Of a stretch of DNA of 64,000 nucleotides, positions 41,906 to 49,482 are shown piece by piece. The DNA comes from Actinomycetota bacterium. GTDB taxonomy: Bacteria; Actinomycetota; CADDZG01; JAHWKV01; JAOPZY01. The position numbers were made by a program, and so were the translations under genes. The notes below the pieces were generated by a model. That model was not told the DNA's origin, searched no databases, and was given only the letters and a program-made list of their open reading frames with translations. Within the stretch, counting starts at the first letter, position 1. Each line of letters begins with the position of its first letter. Location of the stretch: the NCBI GenBank assembly GCA_035765775.1, contig DASTWV010000040.1:1-64000 (forward strand), read 5' to 3'.

Positions 41906-41998
41906 CATCTAACTGGAGCAATACGTCGTCAGGGGGCGCGAGACGTGCCGCCTAAGGATGGGGCGGGGATCCGGGGAGCGGCTGCGTAGAATGCCCCG

Positions 41999-43084
41999 AT
42001 GACCGATGCGCCGGAACCTGGGAACACCTCCTCCGGGCCGGCATCCCCCAGCCCGGCCCCCAAACCGGCAGCCCAAGCCCACAAGCCCGCCCCGAAGCCC
42101 CGCAAGCCGGGCAGCGGGCAGCACCGCAAGAAGGTGGTCGAGGATCCCGCCATCGCCGAGCGGGCCGCCGCGGCCAAGGCCGCTGCCCTCGCCCGGCGCC
42201 AGGCCGAGGCTGAGACCGCCGCCAAGGCCCGGGCGGCCGCCCTCCGCCGGGCCAAGCGGCGCCGGGCGGGCTGGGTGAGCGGCGTGGCGATCGCCGTCGT
42301 CCTGATCGCCGTGGCGGTGCTGGTGGTGATCCGGGTCTCCCACAAGCCCTCCGACCCCTTCGGCAAGGGGACCTCGGCTGCCGACCCGACCGTCGTCTCG
42401 CAGATCACCTCCATCCCCAAGGGCGTCCTCGACCAGGTGGCTGACGGCGGCATCACGCCCCAGTTCAACCTCCCGGCGGGCAAGCCGGCCGCCCTGACCC
42501 TCAGCAACCTGCCCCGGGTCGTGTATGTCGGCGCCCTCTACTGCCCGTTCTGCGCCACCGAGCGTTGGCCGATGATCGGCGCCCTGGCGCGCTTCGGCTC
42601 TTTCACCGGACTCAAGTTCCAGGTCTCGGCCAGCGCCGGGGAGGCGTTCAAGGACATCCACACCTTCGACTTCTCGGGGGTGACCTACACCAGCCAGTAC
42701 CTGGCCTTCACACCCAAGGAGACCGAGGACCGGGCGCACAAGACCATCGCCCAGATGGACTCCACCGAGGCGCTGCTGTTCTCGACCTACGACTCGCCGC
42801 CGACGCTGCCCCAGGGCTCGAGCGCGACGACCATCCCGTTCATCGACCTGGGCAACAAGTGGGTGCTCAGCGGGGCCAGCTTCCCGGCCAACCTGGTGGT
42901 GGGCAAGTCCTGGCGGCAACTGGCGAGCGCGGCGGCAACCGGTTCGGGCGTCGGCCAGCAGATCGACGGCACCATCAACTGGCTGACCGCCGCCCTGTGC
43001 ACCCTCACCCAGGGGCAACCGGCGTCGGTGTGCTCCGATCCGATGGTGACCACCCTCCAGGCCCGGCTGCCGGTCGGTGGCTGA
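41999..43084 (+). CDS. DUF929-family membrane protein with thioredoxin-like CPFC
   Basis: A 361-residue protein: a Pro/Ala/Lys/Arg-rich cytoplasmic N-terminus (1-87), one membrane helix (about 88-113) and an extracytoplasmic domain of the DUF929 type. The domain carries C182-P-F-C185 in VGALYCPFCATERWP, followed by cis-loop-like TTIPFIDLG (about residue 280), i.e. a thioredoxin-like fold. The gene overlaps the VKOR gene by 8 bases; together they look like a DsbA/DsbB-equivalent disulfide-forming pair. Confidence 0.85.
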   Translation: MTDAPEPGNTSSGPASPSPAPKPAAQAHKPAPKPRKPGSGQHRKKVVEDPAIAERAAAAKAAALARRQAEAETAAKARAAALRRAKRRRAGWVSGVAIAVVLIAVAVLVVIRVSHKPSDPFGKGTSAADPTVVSQITSIPKGVLDQVADGGITPQFNLPAGKPAALTLSNLPRVVYVGALYCPFCATERWPMIGALARFGSFTGLKFQVSASAGEAFKDIHTFDFSGVTYTSQYLAFTPKETEDRAHKTIAQMDSTEALLFSTYDSPPTLPQGSSATTIPFIDLGNKWVLSGASFPANLVVGKSWRQLASAAATGSGVGQQIDGTINWLTAALCTLTQGQPASVCSDPMVTTLQARLPVGG

Positions 43085-43553
43085 GGAGGGCCGGCCACAG
43101 GTCAGTGTCCCGCGGTGGATCCTGGTCGGCGCCCCGGTCCTGTGCCTCGCCGGGCTGGGGGCGGCCGGGTACCTGACCCTCGCCCATTACACGACGGCGG
43201 TGCCGCTCGCCTGCCCCGAGACCGGGATCATCAACTGCACGGCGGTGACGACCAGCCCGCAGTCGGCCATCCTCGGCGTCCCGGTGGCCCTCCTGGGACT
43301 CCTGTACTTCCTCGCCGTGACCCCGCTGCACGCCCCGACCGCCTGGCGGAGCCCCTCGGCCGGGATCCGGGCGGCCCGGGTCGGTGCAGCGGTTGCCGGC
43401 ATCCTCATGGTGCTCTACCTGGTCTACACGGAGCTGTTCACCCTAGACACCATCTGCCTGTGGTGCACCGCGGTGCACGTCATTACCTTCCTATTGTTCG
43501 CAGTCACGCTCATCGGCACCACCCAAAGCCTCTCGGAGCCTGCCAGCGCATGA
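43077..43553 (+). CDS. Vitamin K epoxide reductase (VKOR) family protein
   Basis: A 158-residue four-helix membrane protein that re-oxidises a periplasmic thiol oxidase using quinone. Loop cysteines C46 and C54 and active-site C127-L-W-C130 are present. Unlike many actinobacterial VKORs it has no fused thioredoxin domain; the overlapping DUF929 gene probably supplies it. GTG start. Confidence 0.92.
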   Translation: MAEEGRPQVSVPRWILVGAPVLCLAGLGAAGYLTLAHYTTAVPLACPETGIINCTAVTTSPQSAILGVPVALLGLLYFLAVTPLHAPTAWRSPSAGIRAARVGAAVAGILMVLYLVYTELFTLDTICLWCTAVHVITFLLFAVTLIGTTQSLSEPASA

Positions 43554-43582
43554 GGAAAATCGTGACTAGCGAGACTCCCCCG

Positions 43583-43611
43583 TTGAGCCTGCCTCGCCCG
43601 ATGCCGATAAA
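43583..43611 (+). promoter_or_regulatory. Leaderless promoter of the 202-residue membrane protein
   Basis: TTGAGC (43583-43588), 17-base spacer, GATAAA (43606-43611), then exactly six bases to the ATG at 43618. Both boxes match 4 of 6. No Shine-Dalgarno. The clearest leaderless promoter in the window. Confidence 0.6.
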
Positions 43612-43617
43612 CAGTCC

Positions 43618-44226
43618 ATGCCCTCATCTTGGGTCCCGGACGATGGCGCTGCCGAGGACGTGCTCGACCGCATCGCCGCGCCTACCCCCGCCTGGCGGCG
43701 ACGCCTTGCGGGGGCCGTCGGCGATGTGGTCGCGCTGCTGTCGTTCTGGCTCCTGGCCGGCCTGGGACTCCCGACCGCACTGGCGTTGCTCACGGCCGGG
43801 GCAGGGTGCACCGGAGCTGTCGGCGGCATCGCGCTTGCCGCCGGCCGCTACCGGCGCCGGCGGAGCTTGAAGCCGGGCGAGCTGGCGACGGCGTTCGCCT
43901 GGCTGGACCCCGCCGAGCTCCAGGGGGTGTCGGACCAGGCGGACATTGCGGAGCCGGACGATCCGCTGACCGGCTCGCTCTCGGTGCGCTGGGACGCCCT
44001 GGCCTGGGTGCCGAGCCCCCGCTCGGTGGCCCGGGGGGCGCCGGAGCTGGCCTGGGACTGGGAGCTGATCGCCCGGATCGAGAAGGCCCGCTGGACCTAC
44101 GCCGTCCCCCGCCACGCCCTGGCCGTGCGCCTGCGCGACGGGCGCGACGTCGTGTTCCTGGTGCGGGACCCGGGGGCGGCCGAGGACCGGATCGCCGCGG
44201 CCGGAGTCCCGGTCGGCTCCGTCTGA
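43618..44226 (+). CDS. Membrane protein, first of two paralogs
   Basis: A 202-residue protein with two adjacent membrane helices (about 38-75) and a cytoplasmic beta-rich domain. The latter carries LKPGELATAF, AELQGVSDQADIAE, GSLSVRWDALAWVPS, APELAWDWELIARIE and VRLRDGRDVVFLV. The pattern of a substrate-like 'G-L-S-V' strand followed by 'W..I..I' and 'V.L..G..V.FLV' suggests a PH-like/GRAM-like fold. The next gene encodes a clear paralog. No function is known to me. Confidence 0.8.
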   Translation: MPSSWVPDDGAAEDVLDRIAAPTPAWRRRLAGAVGDVVALLSFWLLAGLGLPTALALLTAGAGCTGAVGGIALAAGRYRRRRSLKPGELATAFAWLDPAELQGVSDQADIAEPDDPLTGSLSVRWDALAWVPSPRSVARGAPELAWDWELIARIEKARWTYAVPRHALAVRLRDGRDVVFLVRDPGAAEDRIAAAGVPVGSV

Positions 44227-44237
44227 CCGTTTGTTCG

Positions 44238-44254
44238 GGGCCGTTATCCGGCCC
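44238..44254 (+). terminator. Small hairpin between the paralogs
   Basis: GGGCCG-TTATC-CGGCCC followed by TTT. A weak terminator or a boundary between the two paralogous genes. Confidence 0.4.
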
Positions 44255-44313
44255 TTTCACCGTCCCCCGATCCATCCCTTTATCCGGGGCCCGCTCCTGC
44301 CGATGACTAACCC

Positions 44314-44883
44314 ATGACGGGTGCGGGCTCGGCTGCCCGGGACGCGCTGGATCGGATCCGCTCCTCGAGCGCACGCCAGACCCGGCTGTTCGCCCTCGGG
44401 GTGGTGGTGGCCACCCAGTTCGCCTTCGCCTGGCGGTTTGCCCGGCTGAGCCCCGGGGGAGCTCTCCTGTACGTGGGCGGCCTGTGGGCGGCGGTGCTGC
44501 TGGCCGACCAGGCGATCCGCAGCCGGCGCCGCCGGCGCCTCGCCGTGCTGGAGCCGGGCGAGCTGGCCTCGGCCCCCGCCAACCTCCGCTCCGCCGAGCT
44601 CCAGCGGTTGCTGCCCGACGTGGCGGCGGACCCCCACGAGTACACCCTGTTCGGCACGCTGTCGGTGCGCCCCGAGGGCCTGGCGTGGGTGCCCCTGGTG
44701 GTGGGGACCCCAGAGCTGGCATGGCGGTGGGACGAGATCGGCCGGGTGGACTGGGCCCGCTACACCTGGGTGCCGGCCAAGGACGCGTTTGCCGTCGTCC
44801 TCCGGTCCGGCGCGGACGTGGTGTTCCTGCTGGACGACGCCCGGGCGGTGCAGCGGGCGGCCCGGCCGTTCGTCGTGGCGTAA
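44314..44883 (+). CDS. Membrane protein, second of two paralogs
   Basis: A 189-residue protein with two membrane helices (about 25-65) and the same cytoplasmic domain as its upstream neighbour: LEPGELASAP, AELQRLLPDVAAD, GTLSVRPEGLAWVPL, TPELAWRWDEIGRVD and VVLRSGADVVFLLD. The shared blocks lie in the same order and spacing, so a tandem duplication is clear, though divergence is large. Role unknown; a PH-like membrane-associated domain is a guess. Confidence 0.8.
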   Translation: MTGAGSAARDALDRIRSSSARQTRLFALGVVVATQFAFAWRFARLSPGGALLYVGGLWAAVLLADQAIRSRRRRRLAVLEPGELASAPANLRSAELQRLLPDVAADPHEYTLFGTLSVRPEGLAWVPLVVGTPELAWRWDEIGRVDWARYTWVPAKDAFAVVLRSGADVVFLLDDARAVQRAARPFVVA

Positions 44884-44928
44884 GCCGTTGCCCGACGGGC
44901 GTCCAAGCCCCCGCTAGGCCGTGGCGGA

Positions 44929-44950
44929 TGAGAACGGTTCTTGTTATCAT
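44929..44950 (+). promoter_or_regulatory. Zur-box-like dyad overlapping a leaderless promoter
   Basis: TGAGAACGGTTCTTG (44929-44943) has perfect AGAAC/GTTCT arms around a central G, with length and shape like the actinobacterial Zur box. It directly abuts TATCAT (44945-44950), which ends 6 bases before the zinc-binding protein ATG. Zur binding here would block the promoter when zinc is high. Confidence 0.6.
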
Positions 44951-44956
44951 TCCGGC

Positions 44957-45904
44957 ATGCGCACCTGGGTGCCCCTCGGCCTCCTCATCGCCCTGCTGGC
45001 GGCGGCCTGCGGCAGCGCCGCCACCCCGGCGACCGCCGACGGCGGCACCACGGCGGGCGCCCCGGGCGCCCCGGGTGCCCCGCCCACCGTGCTCAGCGTC
45101 GTGGCGGCGGAGAACTTCTGGGGCAGCCTGGTCAGCCAGCTCGCCGGGAGGGCCGGGCACGTGACCTCGATTGTGAGCGATCCCAACGCCGACCCGCACA
45201 GCTACGAGTCCAGCGCCGCCGACGCCCGGGCCTTCGCCACCGCCGACTATGTCGTCGAGAACGGCGCCGGCTACGACGCCTGGGCGGACCGGCTCCTGTC
45301 GGGCAACCCCAGCCCGCACCGGAAGGTGCTCAACGTCGCCACCCTGCTGGGGCGCAAGCCGGGCGACAACCCCCATTTCTGGTACGACCCCGCTGCGGTG
45401 CCGGCGGTCATCGCCCGGATGGAGGCCGACCTCGTGGCCCTCGCCCCCCGCGACGCCGCCTACCTGGCGGCCCAGCAGCACGCCCTGACCCGGGCATTCG
45501 CCCCCGAGCGGGCGACGCTCAGTGAGATCAAGTCTCAGTTTGCCGGGACCCCCATCGCAGCCACCGAGAGCATCGTCGTCCCGCTGGCCACCGCCCTGGG
45601 CCTCGACGTCGTGTCGCCGCCCCAGTTCATGAACGCGGTCTCGGAGGGCAACGACCCGCCGGCCCCCTCGGTCACCACCTTCCAGCAGCAGGTGACCGGG
45701 AGGCAGGGCCGGGTGCTCGTCTACAACCAGCAGACCGCCACCCAGGTCACCACCACGATCAAGAACCTCGCCGGGCGCACCGGCATCCCGCTCGTCGCGG
45801 TCACCGAGACCATCCAACCGCCGGGAACGCCGTTCCAGGTGTGGTTCGGCAAGGAGCTGTCCGCCCTGGAGGGTGGCCTGCAGAAGGCGAGCCCGGCGCC
45901 GTGA
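44957..45904 (+). CDS. znuA: Zinc ABC transporter solute-binding lipoprotein (ZnuA-like)
   Basis: A 315-residue cluster A-I metal-binding lipoprotein. The signal ends in LLAAACGS (lipidated cysteine at 18). Metal ligands are likely H81 (DPNADPHSYE), H140 (NPHFWYDP) and E204 (ATESIVVP); the expected fourth acidic ligand near the C-terminus is not obvious (NQQTAT region). A Glu third ligand is also seen in Mn-type proteins, so Mn is possible, but the Zur gene in the same operon and the histidine-rich tail of the ATPase favour zinc. Apparently leaderless. Its stop overlaps the ATPase start (GTGA). Confidence 0.88.
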   Translation: MRTWVPLGLLIALLAAACGSAATPATADGGTTAGAPGAPGAPPTVLSVVAAENFWGSLVSQLAGRAGHVTSIVSDPNADPHSYESSAADARAFATADYVVENGAGYDAWADRLLSGNPSPHRKVLNVATLLGRKPGDNPHFWYDPAAVPAVIARMEADLVALAPRDAAYLAAQQHALTRAFAPERATLSEIKSQFAGTPIAATESIVVPLATALGLDVVSPPQFMNAVSEGNDPPAPSVTTFQQQVTGRQGRVLVYNQQTATQVTTTIKNLAGRTGIPLVAVTETIQPPGTPFQVWFGKELSALEGGLQKASPAP

Positions 45905-46764
45905 CCGTCGTCTCCGCCCGGGACCTGGCTGCCGCGTACGGCCGCCGCACGGTGTGGGAGGGCGCCACCTTCGACCTCGAGCCCGGCGCCTTTGTCGGGG
46001 TGCTCGGCCCCAATGGGGCCGGCAAATCCACACTGTTCCGCTTGCTGCTCGGCCTGCTGCGCCCGGCGCACGGCTCCCTGACGGTGCTGGGCGAGGTCCC
46101 CCACCGGGGCGATCCCGCCATCGGCTACGTGCCGCAGCGCCGGCCGGTGGACGCCGAGGTCCGCCTCCGGGGCAGCGAGTTCGTCAAGCTGGGCCTTACC
46201 GGGCACCGCTGGGGCATCGGCGGCCCCCGGAGCCGGCGGGAGGCGGCCGCCGAGGTCGCCGGCGCCCTCGCCACCGCCGGGGCCACCGCCTACGGCGACC
46301 GGGCGATGGGGTCGCTGTCGGGCGGCGAGCTGCAGCGCCTGACCCTGGCCCAGGCGATCGCCAGCCACCCGAAGCTGCTGCTGCTCGACGAGCCCTTCTC
46401 CAACCTCGACCTGCGCAACCAGGTGGCCGGGGCGCAGCTGTTCGCCCGCCTCGCCGCCGAGCGCGGGATCGCCGTGCTGCTCATCGCCCACGACGTCAAC
46501 CCGTTGCTGCCGCTGCTCGACCAGGTGATGTACGTCGCCCGGGGCCAGATCACCCTCGGGCCGCCCGACGAGGTGATCACCTCCGCCCGCCTCTCCGCCC
46601 TGTACGAGACCCAGGTCGAAGTCCTGCGGGACAGCCGGGGCCGGCTGTTCGTGGTGGGCCTCGAGGAGGAGGCGTCGCACCCGCATGCCCACGACGACGA
46701 CTGCCACGAGCACGGCGCCGGCCACCCGACGGGCGCTCAGGAAGGGTCGCTGGAGCTGTGCTGA
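45901..46764 (+). CDS. znuC: Zinc ABC transporter ATPase with histidine-rich tail (ZnuC-like)
   Basis: A 287-residue ATPase: Walker A GPNGAGKST (36-44), LSGGELQR (139-146), Walker B LLLLDEP (159-165), IAHD. After the domain comes an unusual tail (about 258-275) with six histidines, a cysteine and several Asp/Glu (SHPHAHDDDCHEHGAGH), which could bind zinc and sense cytoplasmic levels to gate uptake. The GTG start overlaps znuA's stop by 4 bases. Confidence 0.93.
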   Translation: MTVVSARDLAAAYGRRTVWEGATFDLEPGAFVGVLGPNGAGKSTLFRLLLGLLRPAHGSLTVLGEVPHRGDPAIGYVPQRRPVDAEVRLRGSEFVKLGLTGHRWGIGGPRSRREAAAEVAGALATAGATAYGDRAMGSLSGGELQRLTLAQAIASHPKLLLLDEPFSNLDLRNQVAGAQLFARLAAERGIAVLLIAHDVNPLLPLLDQVMYVARGQITLGPPDEVITSARLSALYETQVEVLRDSRGRLFVVGLEEEASHPHAHDDDCHEHGAGHPTGAQEGSLELC

Positions 46765-47645
46765 CCGCCGGGCTCACCGCCGTGGTCTCCCCGCACCCAG
46801 GCTGGAACGTCGTCGCCGACCTCCGGGACCTGCTCAGCTACCCCTTCATGCGCCACGCCTTCGTGGCCGGGACGATCGTGGCGGTGGTAGCCGGCGTGGT
46901 GGGGTACGTGGTCGTGCTGCGCCAGTCGGCGTTCGCCGCCCACGCGCTGTCCGAGATCGGCTTCGCCGGGGCATCGGGGGCGGTGGCCTACGGGCTGAAC
47001 CCGGTCGCCGGCCTGCTGGCGATGAGCCTGGTGGGGGCGGGGGCGATCGGCGTGCTGGGCAAGCGCCTGCGGGGCCGGGACGCGGCCATCGGCATCGTGC
47101 TGGCGTTCTCCGTCGGGCTCGGCTCCTACTTCCTCACCATCTACAAGGGCAACGCCAGCGGGGCCTTCGCCCTGCTGTTCGGGGAGATCCTGGGCATCAG
47201 CGTGGGCGACATCTGGATCATCGCCGTGGCCGGGGCGGTGGTGCTCCTGGCACTGGCCGCGGTGTACCGCCCGCTGCTGTTCGCCTCGCTGGACGAGGAC
47301 GTCGCCGAAGCCCGGGGCGTGCCCGTCCGGGCGCTCTCGGTCATCTTCCTGCTCGTGCTGGCGGTGGCGGTCACCGCGGCCGTGCAGGTGGTGGGGGTGC
47401 TGCTGATCTTCGGGCTCCTGGTCACCCCGGGGGCCATCGCCGAGCGGGTCACCCGGACCCCGGCCGCCGGGATGGCCCTGTGCGTCGGGCTGTCGCTGGC
47501 GTTCATCTGGGCCGGCCTGGCGGTGACCTACTACAGCAGCTTCCCGGTCGGGTTCCTGGTGACCGCCCTGGCGTTCGCCGCCTACCTGGTGGTGCGCATC
47601 GGCGGAGCGCTGCGCTCGAGCCCTATGCTGGTGAGCAGCCCGTGA
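46758..47645 (+). CDS. znuB: Zinc ABC transporter permease (ZnuB-like)
   Basis: A 295-residue ABC-3 family permease with 8-9 membrane helices (VVGYVVVLRQSAFAAHALSE, then helices to LVVRIGG). The cytoplasmic coupling segment FASLDEDVAEARGVPV is diagnostic of the ZnuB/MntB family. GTG 46758 overlaps the ATPase stop by 7 bases; GGAG lies just upstream. Histidines and acidic residues in helix 1-2 and 5 suit a divalent metal pore. Confidence 0.93.
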   Translation: MLTAGLTAVVSPHPGWNVVADLRDLLSYPFMRHAFVAGTIVAVVAGVVGYVVVLRQSAFAAHALSEIGFAGASGAVAYGLNPVAGLLAMSLVGAGAIGVLGKRLRGRDAAIGIVLAFSVGLGSYFLTIYKGNASGAFALLFGEILGISVGDIWIIAVAGAVVLLALAAVYRPLLFASLDEDVAEARGVPVRALSVIFLLVLAVAVTAAVQVVGVLLIFGLLVTPGAIAERVTRTPAAGMALCVGLSLAFIWAGLAVTYYSSFPVGFLVTALAFAAYLVVRIGGALRSSPMLVSSP

Positions 47646-48085
47646 TCCAGCCGCCCCAAGCCCTGCACGACGCCGTGGCCCTCCGCCTGGCCCGCCTGGA
47701 CCAGCGCTACACCCGCCCGCGGCAGGCCCTGGTGGACACCCTCGCCGGGGCCGGACGGCCCCTCACCATCCCGGAGGTCCTGGCCGCCTGCCCCGAGCTC
47801 CCGCAGAGCAGCGCCTACCGCAACATGACCGCGCTGATCGAGGCGGGCATCGTCCGGCGGGTGGCCGGCACCGACGACCACGGCCGCTTCGAGCTGGCCG
47901 AGGAGCTGTCCGGCCACCACCACCACCTGGTGTGCGCCACCTGCGGCAAGGTGGACGACGTCGCCCCCAGCCCCCGCCTGGAGCGGGCGCTGGCCGAGGC
48001 GGCCCGGGCGGCGGCCGAGGAGCAGGGGTACGCGGTTACCGACCACCGCTTCGATCTCGTGGGGGTCTGCCCCGCCTGCCGCTAG
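47642..48085 (+). CDS. zur: Fur-family zinc uptake regulator (Zur)
   Basis: A 147-residue Fur-family repressor: winged helix (15-80) with the PQSSAYRNMTALIEAGIV recognition helix, then the dimer domain starting HHHH (92-95). Structural zinc site C98/C101 and C143/C146. Being last in the zinc transporter operon, with a Zur-like box at the operon's promoter, it should be an autoregulated zinc sensor. GTGA overlap with znuB. Confidence 0.93.
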   Translation: MIQPPQALHDAVALRLARLDQRYTRPRQALVDTLAGAGRPLTIPEVLAACPELPQSSAYRNMTALIEAGIVRRVAGTDDHGRFELAEELSGHHHHLVCATCGKVDDVAPSPRLERALAEAARAAAEEQGYAVTDHRFDLVGVCPACR

Positions 48086-48114
48086 GCGCATGGGCGCACC
48101 CGCACCCGGGCGCG

Positions 48115-48142
48115 GCGGGGGCCGGGTCGCCCCGGCCCCCGC
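48115..48142. terminator. 12-bp bidirectional terminator
   Basis: GCGGGGGCCGGG / CCCGGCCCCCGC with a TCGC loop, perfect, between the convergent zur and sedolisin genes. Confidence 0.85.
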
Positions 48143-48160
48143 GTCACTGCCAGTTCGGTG

Positions 48161-49396
48161 CTAGAAGGCGCCCGTCCCGTTCGGCGTGCCGAGCCCGGTC
48201 GGGCCGTCCCAGCCGGCGCCGGCGGTGCACAGGGCGTTGCCGCAGCTGCCGTTGGTCCCGCTGGTGACGTCGTTGAGGTTGGCGGACGTGCCGTGCAGGT
48301 AGGGGTACGAGCTGTTGGTCACCGAGGCGGTGTTGCCCGCCAGGGCGTACACGCCGGCGACGAGCGGCGAAGCCAGGCTCGTCCCGCCCACGAGGATCCA
48401 GCCGCCGTAGCCGTAGGTGTCGTACACCGCCGCCCCGGTGTTTGGGTTGGCATCGGCGGAGACGTCGGCGGTCGCCCGCATGGCGCACACCGCGGTCAGG
48501 GTGCTCACCGCCGCCTGCCAGGTCGGCTGGGATTCGCCCTTGCTGCACCCGCTGCCGCCGCTGTTCCAGGCCGACTCGACCCAGCCCCGGGCGTTGGTCG
48601 ACGTCTGGAGGGTCGTGCCGCCGACCGCAGTGACGTAGGGCGAGGACGACGGGTACTCGATCTGGAAGCCGGTGTCGCCGGTGCTGGCCGTGATGGCCAC
48701 GCCGGGGTGGTTGTAGTACGAGTCATAGGCCGACTCCCCGGCACCGTCGTTGCCGCCGTAGCTGTTGGAGATCGACTTGGCGCCCAGGCTGGCAGCGGTG
48801 TTCTCCGCGTTGCCCAGGTCGGTGAAGGACGCCGAGTAGGCCTCGACGAGGACGAGGCTGCACTTCGGGCACACCGCCGACGCGGCATCCAGGTCGAGCG
48901 ACTCCTCGAGCCCCCAGCCGCTGTTGCCGGACGGGCCCCGCCCGAACCGGGTCATCTTGACCTTCTTGAAGCAGCCGTTGGCCGTCGTGCACGGCGGCAA
49001 GCCTTCCGTCGAGCGGTAGGTGGCCAGGTTGGACTCGGCGTAGGGGTTGTCGTAGGCGTCCACCAGAGCGATCGTGCCGCCGTTGGTGGCCGCCGCCGCC
49101 GTCAGGTTGTACGCCGACTGGAACTGCGTGGGGCCGTAGCCCACGGGGTTGGCGTTGGTCAGCGGCGCTCCGTGGCCATCCACGATGACCCGGGCGGTGC
49201 AACTTGCCTCTCCCGGACCCGGGTCGCTGCACACCCGGGCGCTGGCCAGGCCGGCCAACCCGGGGGGGAGGATCGGGGCGGGGGTCGATGACGGGGGCTG
49301 GGCACCAGCAAACGGGGCGAACAGCAGTGTACCAACCAGCGTAGCTGTTGCCCCGATAACGATCAGGGTGGCCGGCCGGAAGCGATGCGTCTTCAT
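48161..49396 (-). CDS. Secreted sedolisin-family (S53-like) protease
   Basis: A 411-residue exported serine-carboxyl peptidase. Signal peptide to about residue 32. Catalytic E164 and D168 (GLEESLDLD), oxyanion D241 (ASTGDTGF) and nucleophile S340 (VGGTSLASP) all match the sedolisin pattern; the C-terminal NDVTSG and GWDGPTGLGTP form the calcium site. The usual ~170-residue activation pro-domain is absent; only ~55 residues precede the catalytic domain, as in short secreted actinobacterial S53 members. GAAGGAGG lies ~10 bases before the ATG. Probably scavenges peptides outside the cell, at acidic pH if like its family. Confidence 0.9.
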   Translation of the reverse strand: MKTHRFRPATLIVIGATATLVGTLLFAPFAGAQPPSSTPAPILPPGLAGLASARVCSDPGPGEASCTARVIVDGHGAPLTNANPVGYGPTQFQSAYNLTAAAATNGGTIALVDAYDNPYAESNLATYRSTEGLPPCTTANGCFKKVKMTRFGRGPSGNSGWGLEESLDLDAASAVCPKCSLVLVEAYSASFTDLGNAENTAASLGAKSISNSYGGNDGAGESAYDSYYNHPGVAITASTGDTGFQIEYPSSSPYVTAVGGTTLQTSTNARGWVESAWNSGGSGCSKGESQPTWQAAVSTLTAVCAMRATADVSADANPNTGAAVYDTYGYGGWILVGGTSLASPLVAGVYALAGNTASVTNSSYPYLHGTSANLNDVTSGTNGSCGNALCTAGAGWDGPTGLGTPNGTGAF

Positions 49397-49482
49397 CGGG
49401 ATGCTGCCTCCTTCTGGCGAGTGCGATGCGACCGATTAAGCGTTCGACCCGACAGCATGGCTGCCGGCCACATGAGCACTCC

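Larger units (their letters stand above)
40440..41940. other. Lower-GC toxin-antitoxin islet
   Basis: Between dnaE and the DUF929 gene, the toxin-side genes show visibly lower G+C and less G/C-biased third positions than their neighbours, most clearly 41280-41930. The content (HTH antitoxin, RelE/HigB toxin, an unknown gene and palindromic operators) is typical accessory material. No integrase, IS or att repeat was seen. Confidence 0.6.

Noticed and set aside
44314-44883. Pseudogene of the upstream paralog
   Set aside because: The frame is intact, all shared blocks are kept and composition is normal, so it is a diverged paralog, not a decaying copy.
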